Shown: positions 1-9,906 of the stretch, piece by piece
Layout of the letters: each line of letters opens with the position of its first letter
Position numbering within the stretch: the stretch's first letter is position 1
Origin: an uncultured Ignavibacterium sp.
GTDB taxonomy: Bacteria; Bacteroidota; Ignavibacteria; Ignavibacteriales; Ignavibacteriaceae
NCBI GenBank assembly: GCA_937934185.1
Contig: CALHAB010000106.1
Location: 1-35,841, forward strand
Direction of reading: 5' to 3'
Length of the DNA: 35,841 nucleotides
Made by a program: the position numbers and the translations under genes
Notes under the pieces: model-generated
The model's database searches: none
Told to the model about the DNA's origin: nothing
Seen by the model: only the letters and a program-made list of their open reading frames with translations

Positions 1-1
1 T

Positions 2-709
2 AAATTTAATGCCTGGGCTAAGTATGATAATTACAAACTCGATGCAAAGATCCCTAAAATGATTTCTGAAAAATTGAAACTTGAAAGAGTAGTTGCAGAA
101 CATAAAAACAAAGAAGTAGTACTCGAAGGCGGCAGTATTGATTACAATGGAACCGGAACAATAATAACTACTGAAGAATGTCTGATGGATAATGAAGTTC
201 AGGTGCGAAATCCCGGATTTACAAAAAAAGATTATGAAGATGTTTTCAGAAAATATTTGGGAGTTACAGATGTTATTTGGCTTGGGAAAGGTATTGCAGG
301 AGATGATACTCACGGTCATGTTGATGATATAACAAGATTTGTAAACCGCAACACAATAGTTACTGTTATTGAAACAAAAGCCAACGATCTGAACTATATT
401 CCTCTGCTGGAAAACAGAGAAAGATTAGAAGATGCAGTTCTTGAAGACGGTTCAGTTCCGGAGATTGTTGAATTACCAATGCCTTCACCGGTTTACTTCA
501 AAGGACAAAGATTACCGGCGAGCTATGCTAACTTTTATATTTCAAACTATGCTGTGCTCGTTCCAACTTTCAATGATCCTAATGACAGAATTGCACTTGG
601 AATTTTATCAGAATTATTTGAAGACAGACCAGTAATTGGAATTCACGCTGTGGATTTAGTCTGGGGTTTAGGAACTTTGCACTGTCTTACTCACGAGCAG
701 GTTCTTTAA
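2..709 (+). CDS. Agmatine deiminase / peptidyl-arginine deiminase family protein (5' truncated by window edge)
   Basis: Frame is open from position 2 (KFNAWAKYDNYKLDAKIPKMISEKL...); C-terminal GLGTLHCLTHEQ resembles the catalytic-Cys motif of agmatine deiminases. Confidence 0.9.
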   Translation, partial: KFNAWAKYDNYKLDAKIPKMISEKLKLERVVAEHKNKEVVLEGGSIDYNGTGTIITTEECLMDNEVQVRNPGFTKKDYEDVFRKYLGVTDVIWLGKGIAGDDTHGHVDDITRFVNRNTIVTVIETKANDLNYIPLLENRERLEDAVLEDGSVPEIVELPMPSPVYFKGQRLPASYANFYISNYAVLVPTFNDPNDRIALGILSELFEDRPVIGIHAVDLVWGLGTLHCLTHEQVL

Positions 710-712
710 TCG

Positions 713-2740
713 TTATCTCAACAGAATCATCTTCTTTGTTTGAACAAATTCACCGGCTTTCATTTGATAAAAGTAAATTCCGCTCGATAAGTTCTCTGCG
801 TTAAACTGAATTTCATAATAATTCTGAGTCTGAAATTCATTAACGAGTGTTTGAATTTCATTTCCGAGTAAATCATATATTTTTATTGTTACCATTTCAT
901 CTCTCGGGATTGAATACGCTATTCTTGTTCCGGGATTAAATGGATTTGGAAAATTCTGATAAAGATTAAACTCCAAAGGAAGCGGCGGCGGATCCTGATA
1001 TTTTATTTCAAGTTTGTTGTCCAATAATCTTTCATTGTTAGAACTTATCAGAATAATTTTATCAACAGTAACATTCTCAGGATTTTCAACTGGGAAGGGA
1101 ATATTCGCCAGAAAATTATTTCCACTTGAGAGTGTTTTCATGCCCGCTCTGTCATAGAGCAGCACTCGAAGTTTGTTGTCGCTTGAATAATAATGTCCTT
1201 GTCCAAGCGAAGTATTAATTTTTATATCACCTGAATAATTCCCTGTATTTGAAAATTCTGCCTGAACTCCCCGTACTTCGATATCTGTATCAAGATAAAG
1301 CGTAATACCTTTTTTGCTTATGAAAATATTTGTTTGCAAGTTATTGTTACTATGTCCTCCAGCCGGACCTGTTATAATAAAACTGCAGGCATTTATTTCT
1401 GTTCCGTTCGGATAAACACCGGTCAATATTATATTTTGAAGAAGAGATAAATCCTGAACATTAACAACTCCATCGGGATTTGGTTCAGGTGTTCCATAAA
1501 TCCATGGTGCTAAATCAGCGCGGAGGAATGCTTCTCCTTCAAGTGAATCTCTGCCAATTATGTGATCAACAACTAATAAAATATCAAGGATATCGAGACA
1601 ACCATCACCATTAACATCACCATAAAATCCCACTCTGTTTCTTGCTATAACAGTTAATTCATTTCTTGATGGAGTTATATCAATTGGAAAGCCCTGATAA
1701 GTACTTGCCAGAGCATCAGTAATTAAGAATGAAGATTTAACACTATCGGTCAGTGGCGGCAAATCAGCTACGCGATAATTTACTCTGAACAAATCATTAT
1801 AATTTCCGGGAGGCAATCCGTTGTTTTGATTAAGATTATATAGCAGCACAAGAATTTCATCCTGTGAAGCACCATTTGGTGTAATTGATCCTCTGATAAC
1901 ATTGTAGTTTAAAACCCAGCTTGGGTCAGCAATGTCATTTCCTTTCTGAATAGTTTGAAAAGACAAAATTGTCTGATCGTTTATTGCCTGATTAACTTTT
2001 AATCTGAATTGAATTGCCTGAGCTTGTGCTGATAAATCTTTCAGCTGCATAATGTCTGTGTAAGAAAAATCTTCAAGACGGTAAACAGTATCCTGCTGAA
2101 ATACCAAACCTCTTTTTGGGATTGCAAAACTATGAATTGTAATTACTTTAAACTCGTTTCTTGAAGGAGTGATATCAATAGGGAAACCATCGTAAGTACT
2201 CGCTGAAACATTTGAAATTCTGAAGGAAGATTTCAAACTATCCTGATATGCTTCGAGATTAGCAACACGATAATTTACTCTGAGCAAATCATCATAATTA
2301 CCCGGAGGAAGTCCGTTATTATAATTCTGGTTATAAATCAAAACATAGATATCATCTGCCGAAGCGCCGTTTGGTTGAATTGTTCCTCGAATAATATTGA
2401 AAGCTAATATCCAAGTTGAGTCAGAAATATCTTCTCCCTTTGTAATGCTCAGAAATGTGAGTGTAAGACTATCATCAACTGATTTGTTGACTGAAATTTT
2501 AAATTGGATTGCCTGAGCACGAAGTGATAAATTTTTCAGCTGAATCTTATCGGTGTAAGAACTGTCCTTAAGTCTGAATACAAGTTCTTTTTCAAATATC
2601 AATCCTGACTGAGTTGTATCGGTATTAAATGAATTAAATTTTTTTTCTTCCTGAGGTAAAGCAGAAGCTGAAAAATTTATTTGTAATATCAAAATGATGT
2701 TCAGAAGGAACATCATATAAAAATTTTTATATGACTTCAT
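713..2740 (-). CDS. Secreted protein with two tandem ~155-aa domains, a dockerin-type-I-like segment and a T9SS C-terminal sorting domain
   Basis: N-terminal signal peptide; internal duplication; GDVNGDGCLDILDILLVVDHIIG plus NPDGVVNVQDLSLLQNII; C-term FNLYQNFPNPFNPGTRIAYSIP...SSGIYFYQMKAGEFVQTKKMILLR. Confidence 0.85.
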   Translation of the reverse strand: MKSYKNFYMMFLLNIILILQINFSASALPQEEKKFNSFNTDTTQSGLIFEKELVFRLKDSSYTDKIQLKNLSLRAQAIQFKISVNKSVDDSLTLTFLSITKGEDISDSTWILAFNIIRGTIQPNGASADDIYVLIYNQNYNNGLPPGNYDDLLRVNYRVANLEAYQDSLKSSFRISNVSASTYDGFPIDITPSRNEFKVITIHSFAIPKRGLVFQQDTVYRLEDFSYTDIMQLKDLSAQAQAIQFRLKVNQAINDQTILSFQTIQKGNDIADPSWVLNYNVIRGSITPNGASQDEILVLLYNLNQNNGLPPGNYNDLFRVNYRVADLPPLTDSVKSSFLITDALASTYQGFPIDITPSRNELTVIARNRVGFYGDVNGDGCLDILDILLVVDHIIGRDSLEGEAFLRADLAPWIYGTPEPNPDGVVNVQDLSLLQNIILTGVYPNGTEINACSFIITGPAGGHSNNNLQTNIFISKKGITLYLDTDIEVRGVQAEFSNTGNYSGDIKINTSLGQGHYYSSDNKLRVLLYDRAGMKTLSSGNNFLANIPFPVENPENVTVDKIILISSNNERLLDNKLEIKYQDPPPLPLEFNLYQNFPNPFNPGTRIAYSIPRDEMVTIKIYDLLGNEIQTLVNEFQTQNYYEIQFNAENLSSGIYFYQMKAGEFVQTKKMILLR
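1646..2110 (-). repeat. Tandem protein-domain repeat, copy 2 (about aa 211-365)
   Basis: GLVFQQDTVYRLEDFSYTD...GLPPGNYNDLFRVNYRVA...ASTYQGFPIDITPSRNELTVI. Confidence 0.8.
2141..2605 (-). repeat. Tandem protein-domain repeat, copy 1 (about aa 46-200)
   Basis: GLIFEKELVFRLKDSSYTD...GLPPGNYDDLLRVNYRVA...ASTYDGFPIDITPSRNEFKVI parallels copy 2. Confidence 0.8.
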
Positions 2741-2932
2741 ATTGATGCCTGGTTAGCATTATTCAAAATATCTTGTAGAAAATTTGCCAAGATTTGTACC
2801 ACTCAAATTTGGTTCAGAGTCTTTGATTATTGAATGAAATACAAATTCTTCAATATGATTATCGATGTAATGAGTGGAAATTTTACAGTAAGAAATGTTA
2901 TTTAAGTAACTTTTGGAGTATAGATTTTAGAC

Positions 2933-2964
2933 TAAAAAAGCTGTTGATTAATTAAACCAACAGC
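2933..2964 (-). terminator. Rho-independent terminator-like hairpin downstream of the 2990-4318 gene
   Basis: Minus strand reads GCTGTTG-(gtttaattaat)-CAACAGC followed by TTTTTT. Confidence 0.75.
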
Positions 2965-2989
2965 CTTTCGAAAATCCGTTTGATATAGT

Positions 2990-4318
2990 TTATTTCATCA
3001 GAATCATTTTTTTTGTTTCAACAAAAATTTGTTCCGTGCCTTTTGAAGAATTGGTTACACGAAGTTGATAGAAATATACTCCGCTTGGTAGAGACACGCC
3101 GCGGCGTGTCTCTACAGCGTTAAATTCAACCTCATATCTTCCAGCTTCTCTAAATTCGTCAACAAGCGTTGCTACTTCATTTCCTAGTATGTCATAAACT
3201 TTTAATGTTTGCCAACTGCTTACTGGCGACTGCCAACTAATCTTCGTGCCTGGATTAAATGGGTTCGGAAAATTTTGATATAAAATAAAGTTATTGGGAA
3301 CTTCAGAATATTGTTCATCATTTACATCAGTGATTGAGGAAAGATTTGTCCCGTCAAAAACCAATAATCGTCCAGTACCAACTTCACCCATCCAGATTTT
3401 GTTTTGATTATCAACTTTAAGTTCTGCGATAGATTCAGAGGTAAGATTTGAGTAAGAATAAATACTATCATTCCACAAGCAGGCAAAACCATTATCTGTA
3501 GCTATCCAAAGTTTTCCGTTTGAATCTTCATCAATAGCATTAATGAAATTGTTCGGAAGCGCAGAGTTTGATTGATTAAAATATCTGAAGTTATTGTTAT
3601 CAATCCATTCAACAAGTCCTTTATCGAATGTCCCTAACCATCTTTTTCCATTGCTGTCAATATAAAAACTATAAATCGCCTGAGTTTCAATTGATGAATT
3701 TGATGTATCGAGGATTACATAGGCAGAATCATTTTCTATCAGAATAAGTCCTTTGTTACTGCTGACAAAAACTGAATCACCTTTAATAAAAATTTTACCC
3801 GCTAAAATGTTTGCAGGAATATCTGAATTTGTAGCATCAAAAGTTTTCCAGCTACTGCTTGATTTGTTAAATCTGAATATTGGCGGAAATCCATAAATTG
3901 ATGAATGATAGATCGAAAGGTAAATCATATCATTTTTTGAAGCTAAGTCTGAATACTTGAGATATGAAGTTATATTAACCGGTAAAGAAATTACTGTCCA
4001 GTTTGAACCATCAAACTTGTACAGACTATTTTGCATAAATGCCCAAATGTTATCGTTATTATCCACACAACTGCTAATCCAATAAAAAGGGATATTGTAA
4101 ATTGAAGTCATATTCCAGATTTCAAGCGAACCATTATTATATCTTACTACATAAGACGAGTCGTAATTCCCAGTCAAAGCATAAACAACACGGTTTTGGG
4201 AATCGAAATCAATTGATTGAATTAGATTTGACTGTGGCTTTAGAATTATCGGACAAGTGATAATCAAAAACTGGGTTAACAGGAGAAATACTCGGAAATT
4301 TTTGAAAAATGCTTTCAT
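2990..4318 (-). CDS. Secreted beta-propeller-like protein with T9SS C-terminal sorting domain
   Basis: Repeated 'D.NGK.W.GT..GL' propeller-type motifs; C-term QNFPNPFNPGTKISWQSP...KKMILMK. ORF opens at 4381, but ATG at 4318 has a GGAGGTGAGT ribosome-binding site and a signal peptide. Confidence 0.75.
   Translation of the reverse strand: MKAFFKNFRVFLLLTQFLIITCPIILKPQSNLIQSIDFDSQNRVVYALTGNYDSSYVVRYNNGSLEIWNMTSIYNIPFYWISSCVDNNDNIWAFMQNSLYKFDGSNWTVISLPVNITSYLKYSDLASKNDMIYLSIYHSSIYGFPPIFRFNKSSSSWKTFDATNSDIPANILAGKIFIKGDSVFVSSNKGLILIENDSAYVILDTSNSSIETQAIYSFYIDSNGKRWLGTFDKGLVEWIDNNNFRYFNQSNSALPNNFINAIDEDSNGKLWIATDNGFACLWNDSIYSYSNLTSESIAELKVDNQNKIWMGEVGTGRLLVFDGTNLSSITDVNDEQYSEVPNNFILYQNFPNPFNPGTKISWQSPVSSWQTLKVYDILGNEVATLVDEFREAGRYEVEFNAVETRRGVSLPSGVYFYQLRVTNSSKGTEQIFVETKKMILMK
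3088..3115. repeat. Perfect 28-bp palindrome within the T9SS CTD coding sequence
   Basis: GTAGAGACACGCCGCGGCGTGTCTCTAC equals its own reverse complement; encodes (A)VETRRGVSLP. Confidence 0.9.
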
Positions 4319-4393
4319 ACTCACCTCCACAAAGTGGTTGATTTTCATATTAAATCTAACCTGAAAGAGATGAAAAATCAATAATAAAAAAGA

Positions 4394-5569
4394 TTATTGA
4401 AGATCTTTATTGACCTTCAAAAATCTTTCTTTGAATATCTTAATTACCAGAGCAAATAGTAAAACATTAAGTACAGATAAATTAATCAGCTCAGAGACTA
4501 TATGGCTGGTATTTGCTCCCATTGAAACAATTCTGTGAACAGCTTTCAGATATGCAGTAGTTGGAATTAACAAACCAATTATCTGAGATATTTGAGGCAT
4601 TGCAAATGTAGGCCAGGAATAACCTGTGAAAAAGAATATTGGATAAGTTGTGAAAGATATTAAAATAAGAGCGTGGACTTTTTTTGAAAAGAAACTACCA
4701 ATTATCAGAGACATAAATGAAATAGATATTATTAACAAAATACTCACTATTATGAATGCAGAATAACTGCCTTTAAAGTCAACTTTAAAGACTGAAAGAT
4801 GAAGTGAAAAGAACAGCAGAGCATAAGCCAAATAAAGGATCAAATAAAAACTTATCTTACCAGTGATTGCTGTTATCGGATTATCTGAAGAAAGATTTTT
4901 TAACTCATTAAATTTTTTTATTTCATTTTCTTTGGCCATTGATTGTCCCAAACCCATAAATAGTGTTTGCTGCAGAACTAATATTAAAATTGCAGGAATT
5001 AAAAAATCACCATAGGACTCTGATGGATTAAAAAGTAATTTGATATCATCTTTTAGCGGAGTTGATAATTCCTTAGCTTGTTCTTTAGAAAAACCTTTTG
5101 AGTTAAAATATTCAACTCTTATTTCTTCACCCATGCTTAATGCAACTTCATTAACGGCTTTATTTAAGTCATTAGAATGAAGAAAACGATGCGTATTCAG
5201 ATAAAGCTTTAATCTTACATCTCTGTTAAGTTTTAAATTTTTACTAAAATCATCTGGAATAAAAAGAACTCCCTCTACATCTTCATTGATTAATTTTTTA
5301 TCTAATTCAATTAAGTTAATAAGCTTCTCTTTAACATTTATTGAATGATGAGCGTTTAATTTTTTAATCAGATCTAATGATGCACCTGAACGATCTTCAT
5401 CATAAACTGCTATCGGAATTTTATGCTCAACTTTATTCATATACATTGTACCATAGAAGAATGAATAGAATAAAGGAGCTGCAATAAGCATGGCAATCAA
5501 ATCAATATCAGTTAAAATCCATTTAATCTCTCTTTTTATTATTTCACATACCGATTTAATTCTTTTCAT
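4394..5569 (-). CDS. ABC-2 type transporter permease
   Basis: MKRIKSVCEIIKREIKWILTDIDLIAMLIAAPLFYSFFYG..., large extracellular region, several C-terminal TM helices with FFFTGYSWP motif. Confidence 0.85.
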   Translation of the reverse strand: MKRIKSVCEIIKREIKWILTDIDLIAMLIAAPLFYSFFYGTMYMNKVEHKIPIAVYDEDRSGASLDLIKKLNAHHSINVKEKLINLIELDKKLINEDVEGVLFIPDDFSKNLKLNRDVRLKLYLNTHRFLHSNDLNKAVNEVALSMGEEIRVEYFNSKGFSKEQAKELSTPLKDDIKLLFNPSESYGDFLIPAILILVLQQTLFMGLGQSMAKENEIKKFNELKNLSSDNPITAITGKISFYLILYLAYALLFFSLHLSVFKVDFKGSYSAFIIVSILLIISISFMSLIIGSFFSKKVHALILISFTTYPIFFFTGYSWPTFAMPQISQIIGLLIPTTAYLKAVHRIVSMGANTSHIVSELINLSVLNVLLFALVIKIFKERFLKVNKDLQ

Positions 5570-5573
5570 TGCA

Positions 5574-6734
5574 TTATCTATAGTTTTGTTTTAATCTTAT
5601 TTTAATTGATAGAATTGCAATTGAAAAAAACGAAACCAAAAAAATCATTAAAGCAATTAATTCATTTTTCAGATAAATAATATTTGCATTCATTTCATAA
5701 AGTTTTATAAATCCCGAAAGGAAATAAGTATATGGAATAAGCTCGGCAAAAAATTGGTGAATTTCGGGCATTGCCCACAAAGGAAAAGTTAAACCGCTGT
5801 AAATGAATGCTGGAGTTAAAACAAATAATGCAACTTCAGTAGCCAATGTTCTTTTAGGTATTAATGAAGAGAGCATTATTCCAAAGCTGAAACTAACTAT
5901 TATGAAAAAGAACAGATAAAGAATTACGATAAATATTTGAGCTTTAATGTTTATATGAAAAACCGGAAAAATTATTCCTACAAGAATTAAAGTATTTGCG
6001 AAGTGAAAAGACAAATGCGGCATAGATTTTCCGATAAGAATTGGAGTTATCTTTCCTCCTGTTCGTTTTAATACTTCCTTAAAATCTTTTTCATTTATCT
6101 TGTGATTAATGACAGGAACAGCTCCCATCATTACAATCATCATCAGTATGAAAGTTGTTAACCCTGGAATCAGATAAGTTATGTAGCTGTAATTAGGATT
6201 GTACAATACATTTGTTTCTATCTTAATGGGATTGATAAAATTGATTGCCTGATTTTCAGTCATCTCATTTGACTGTAATTTTTTTAAGAGAATTCCTGCG
6301 TTAACAGTCTTTAAAATTTTTGTTCCATCGTTTAATAAACTATTACTAATCAGAAGATTACTTGCATCAATATACATTACTGCATTCGATTGCTTGCCTG
6401 ATTTAATTTTAGAACTTAAGCCGGAAGGGAAGTAAAATGCACCGTGAATTTTACCCTTTAGAAATGTCTCCTTTATTTCTTCCTGATCATTTAAGTATTC
6501 CACAATTCTTATTGAGGGAGAAGACTCAATGTATTGAATTAAAGTTCTTGATAAATCAGATCTGTCCTTATCCACAATTGCAACAGGAATTTCTCTGATA
6601 ATTTCATTCTTGTAAACAACTGAAAAGCAAAGGAATACTACCAATGGAAATAATGAATAGAGGAATAAAGTTATCCGGCTGTTTATTATCTGATTAAATT
6701 CATTCCGGGCAATATTTAAAATCTCTTTGATCAT
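5574..6734 (-). CDS. ABC-2 type transporter permease (second)
   Basis: Same architecture as the neighbour; PAFIYSGLTFPLWAMPE motif. Confidence 0.85.
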   Translation of the reverse strand: MIKEILNIARNEFNQIINSRITLFLYSLFPLVVFLCFSVVYKNEIIREIPVAIVDKDRSDLSRTLIQYIESSPSIRIVEYLNDQEEIKETFLKGKIHGAFYFPSGLSSKIKSGKQSNAVMYIDASNLLISNSLLNDGTKILKTVNAGILLKKLQSNEMTENQAINFINPIKIETNVLYNPNYSYITYLIPGLTTFILMMIVMMGAVPVINHKINEKDFKEVLKRTGGKITPILIGKSMPHLSFHFANTLILVGIIFPVFHINIKAQIFIVILYLFFFIIVSFSFGIMLSSLIPKRTLATEVALFVLTPAFIYSGLTFPLWAMPEIHQFFAELIPYTYFLSGFIKLYEMNANIIYLKNELIALMIFLVSFFSIAILSIKIRLKQNYR

Positions 6735-6742
6735 TTTTTATG

Positions 6743-7723
6743 TTACTTCGATAAAATGATATTTGCAGTCATTCCTGGTCTTAGTTCAGATATTTTTTGT
6801 AAAGGCTTCAATCTTATTTCGAAAGTTTTAATATCAAAATCACCTTTTTGATTAGTGGGTCGCCAATTAGCAAAATCTCCCATTGATGCGATGTAATAAA
6901 CTCTGAATTTTATTTTCTTGTTACCAAGAGCTTTGATTATTCCGTAAAACTCATCACCTGTTTTTATTCCGTTCATCTCATCTTCCTTAAGCTGAATAGA
7001 TACCCAGTAATCTTTTGAATCTATTACAGAAAAAACAGGATAACCACTGGAAATAATTTCACCCTGATTAACCAATTTTTTCTGCAATTCACCATTAACA
7101 GGACTTTTAATTTCAAGTTCCTGCTGATAAACGAGTGCTTCTTTGTAACCGTTCTCTGCCTGATAGTAAAGACCTTTTGCCATTTCAATCTCTTCATATC
7201 TTGCTCCTTTAACTACCATATCATATTTTGATTTAGCAGCATTCATCTGTTCAAACGCAGCTTTGTACTGAAACTCATATACATCTTTTTCCTGAGCAGA
7301 AATTAAACTATCCCAATAGAGGTTCATCATTCTTTCATAGGTTTTTTGTGCAAGTTCATACTGATGTTTTGCCTGCAGATAGATTTTTTCAGTTGCTTCT
7401 TTTTCTTCTGGACGAGCTCCGTTTAGTGCCATCTGATATTTGAATTTTGCAGCTTCGAGCTGACCTTTTGCCTGCTCAACTTTAGCATTCATTTCTTTGC
7501 TTTCAAGTCTGGCCAATATCTGACCTTTTGAAACTTTGTCACCTTCTTTAACAAAAATTTCTTCAATCCTTCCTGGAATTTTCGAAGCAACATTTACAGT
7601 AGTTGTTTCGACCAAGCCGGTTACAATTTTTTCATCATCATTTTTTGATTGAACAGCAATAATGATTACTGCAATAAGTGCAAGTACAAACGGCAGTGCA
7701 ATAAGATATTTTTTTAACTTCAT
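6743..7723 (-). CDS. HlyD family periplasmic adaptor (membrane fusion protein)
   Basis: Single N-terminal TM, GLVETTTVNVASKIPGRIEEIFVKEGDKVSKGQILARL biotinyl-lipoyl-like domain, coiled coil, LRPGMTANIIL. Confidence 0.9.
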   Translation of the reverse strand: MKLKKYLIALPFVLALIAVIIIAVQSKNDDEKIVTGLVETTTVNVASKIPGRIEEIFVKEGDKVSKGQILARLESKEMNAKVEQAKGQLEAAKFKYQMALNGARPEEKEATEKIYLQAKHQYELAQKTYERMMNLYWDSLISAQEKDVYEFQYKAAFEQMNAAKSKYDMVVKGARYEEIEMAKGLYYQAENGYKEALVYQQELEIKSPVNGELQKKLVNQGEIISSGYPVFSVIDSKDYWVSIQLKEDEMNGIKTGDEFYGIIKALGNKKIKFRVYYIASMGDFANWRPTNQKGDFDIKTFEIRLKPLQKISELRPGMTANIILSK

Positions 7724-7726
7724 TTT

Positions 7727-9190
7727 TTAATTCTCCTTATTTTTCAAAATCTTCAGTACATTCTGAGTATTACCTGAAACCGAGTATAACTCTGTAAGGT
7801 TTGAATAGTATTCAAATAAAAATGATTCTGAATCGAGAAGTGATTTTTCATAAACGAGATTAGCATCAACAACCTCCAATGAAGTACCGAGACCGGTTTC
7901 AAATCTTTTTTCATTCAATCGAAGATTTTCTTTTGCAAGAGCAATTGTTGTTTGGTTTCTGAGATATTTTTCTCTGGAGTTTATAACATCCTTAAAATTT
8001 TTGTTTATCAGTAATGTTACTTTATCTTCTGCATTTTTCAGAAGTGCATTAACTTCATCAATCAGATAATCAGCAGTTTGTAGTTTTGCATAATCACGAA
8101 AACCATTAAAAAGGTTTATGTTAAGTGAAAGTCCAACTGCCCAGCGAGGTTCTAACGCAGATAAGTATTCCGGGTAAAGTTCATACTTACCAAATGCTGC
8201 AAGAGTTGGTAAGAATGAACTTCTTTCAACATTAAATTTTTGTTCTGCCTGCTGTTTTTTTAATTCAATCAAATTCAAAATAAAATTATTTGTCTTTGCA
8301 AGAGTTATATAATTTTCTATTGATTCGTTGAACTCCTGATAGATTAAGGAGTCATCTACCGTGATTGCCTCATTCAAATCCATTCCCATTTCACTCTTCA
8401 GGCCCAGATAAGCCAATTCGAGCTTATTCTTATCTTCAAATAAATTTTTTTCAGCATCTGCCAGTGCAACTTCTGCACGAAGTAAATTATGATTTGATAT
8501 CAAACCTTGCTTAAGCATTTTATCTGCGCGGTCACGATGCTTTTTAATTGATTCAACAATATCAATCCTGATTTTGATTACATCGTTCATCATAACAACT
8601 GCAAGATATTTTTTAATTATTTCCTTGGTTACCTCATCTTTGATTTGCTTTAACTCAATCTCTGCTGCTTTCTCATCGATTGAAGAATATTTTTTTGCAG
8701 CAAGAAGTTTTCCTCCGGTGAAAATTGGTTGAGTACCCACTATCGTTGCAGTTTTATAATCCTGTTTTTTTAACTCTTTTGTAAAGGGTGGGATAAGTGA
8801 ATTTAATTGAGTACTGTATTGGCTAAATAATAAATTTCTTTGCTCGTTGGTAAGCTGTGGATTTCCTTGAAATATACTGTAGATATTTGCAAACTCAACC
8901 TGGTTTTTCGATTGAAGCTGAATCATTGCCTGGCGAATCGGATACAGATCAATTCCTATTGGATCATTCAAATGTGTATATGATGAAATAAGATTTATCT
9001 GCGGTAAAAAGTTTCCCAATGCTTCTAAGTTCTGATATTCTTTCTGACTGATTTTAGCTTCATACTGTTTTATTTGTTGATTATGTTTCATTGCATAATC
9101 AATAGCATCTTCGATAGTCAGACTTTGACTGTAAGCCGTTGAAAAGAATAATATCATTATTGCAGCCACTTTTTTCATATTAAACTCCAT
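7727..9190 (-). CDS. TolC family outer membrane efflux protein
   Basis: Signal peptide; SLTIEDAIDYAMKHNQQIKQYEAKISQKEYQNLEALGNFLPQINL; C-terminal RFETGLGTSLEVVDANLVYEKS typical of TolC/OEP. Confidence 0.9.
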   Translation of the reverse strand: MEFNMKKVAAIMILFFSTAYSQSLTIEDAIDYAMKHNQQIKQYEAKISQKEYQNLEALGNFLPQINLISSYTHLNDPIGIDLYPIRQAMIQLQSKNQVEFANIYSIFQGNPQLTNEQRNLLFSQYSTQLNSLIPPFTKELKKQDYKTATIVGTQPIFTGGKLLAAKKYSSIDEKAAEIELKQIKDEVTKEIIKKYLAVVMMNDVIKIRIDIVESIKKHRDRADKMLKQGLISNHNLLRAEVALADAEKNLFEDKNKLELAYLGLKSEMGMDLNEAITVDDSLIYQEFNESIENYITLAKTNNFILNLIELKKQQAEQKFNVERSSFLPTLAAFGKYELYPEYLSALEPRWAVGLSLNINLFNGFRDYAKLQTADYLIDEVNALLKNAEDKVTLLINKNFKDVINSREKYLRNQTTIALAKENLRLNEKRFETGLGTSLEVVDANLVYEKSLLDSESFLFEYYSNLTELYSVSGNTQNVLKILKNKEN

Positions 9191-9226
9191 AAATGAACAG
9201 TAATTCAGTAATTGAATAAAAAATTT

Positions 9227-9814
9227 TCATATTAAAATTCCTTTTTTAACAACATATTTTATATCCTGTCTTACTTTATTTAATGGAAATTCGTTTGGAT
9301 TAAGTGCCCATAAATGTAGTAAATGACGAATTCCTCCATAAATAAAATTCTTGGTTATATTCTTATCAAGATTTTTATTAAATGAATTATTTTTTACACC
9401 ATCATCTAAAATTTTCTCACCTATTTCAAGAAAATTGTTGTAAAGGTTATTAAGCTTGTTATTTTTATCCTGAAGGAAATGTGGCTGCTCTTTCACAAAT
9501 AGCAATGCAAGCTTTGGATTTGATGTAAAAACATCAAATACAGTATCAATAAAACCGTCAAGTTTCTCGATAGAAGTAAGATCATCCCGGTCGTAAATTG
9601 ATTTTACCAGTGAGATCAATTTCATCCATAATCCACTGAATATTTTTACAAGCAAATCCTCTTTACTCTCGAAATAAAGGTAAACGCTGCCTGTTGCGAC
9701 ATTAGCAAGTTCAGCGATGTTGGATATTTTCGCATCATGGTAACCATCTTGTGCAAATACTTCTATTGCTGCTGTAATTATATCCTGTTCTTTATTTCCT
9801 TCTTTTCTTCTCAT
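9227..9814 (-). CDS. TetR/AcrR family transcriptional regulator
   Basis: IITAAIEVFAQDGYHDAKISNIAELANVATGSVYLYFESKEDLL HTH; ATG at 9814 (MRRKEGNKEQ) preferred over the 9874 ORF start. Confidence 0.9.
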   Translation of the reverse strand: MRRKEGNKEQDIITAAIEVFAQDGYHDAKISNIAELANVATGSVYLYFESKEDLLVKIFSGLWMKLISLVKSIYDRDDLTSIEKLDGFIDTVFDVFTSNPKLALLFVKEQPHFLQDKNNKLNNLYNNFLEIGEKILDDGVKNNSFNKNLDKNITKNFIYGGIRHLLHLWALNPNEFPLNKVRQDIKYVVKKGILI

Positions 9815-9892
9815 TGTAAAAAAAATATAAATGAATAACGGTTCAAAAATAAACTTACTTAAAGTATCTGTCAATTTTTATGTTTGTCATTT

Positions 9893-9906
9893 ATCAATTT
9901 ATTGAT
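9893..9906. promoter_or_regulatory. Short inverted repeat upstream of tetR, possible operator
   Basis: ATCAAT-TT-ATTGAT in the tetR/pntAA divergent intergenic region; very AT-rich, so weak evidence. Confidence 0.2.
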
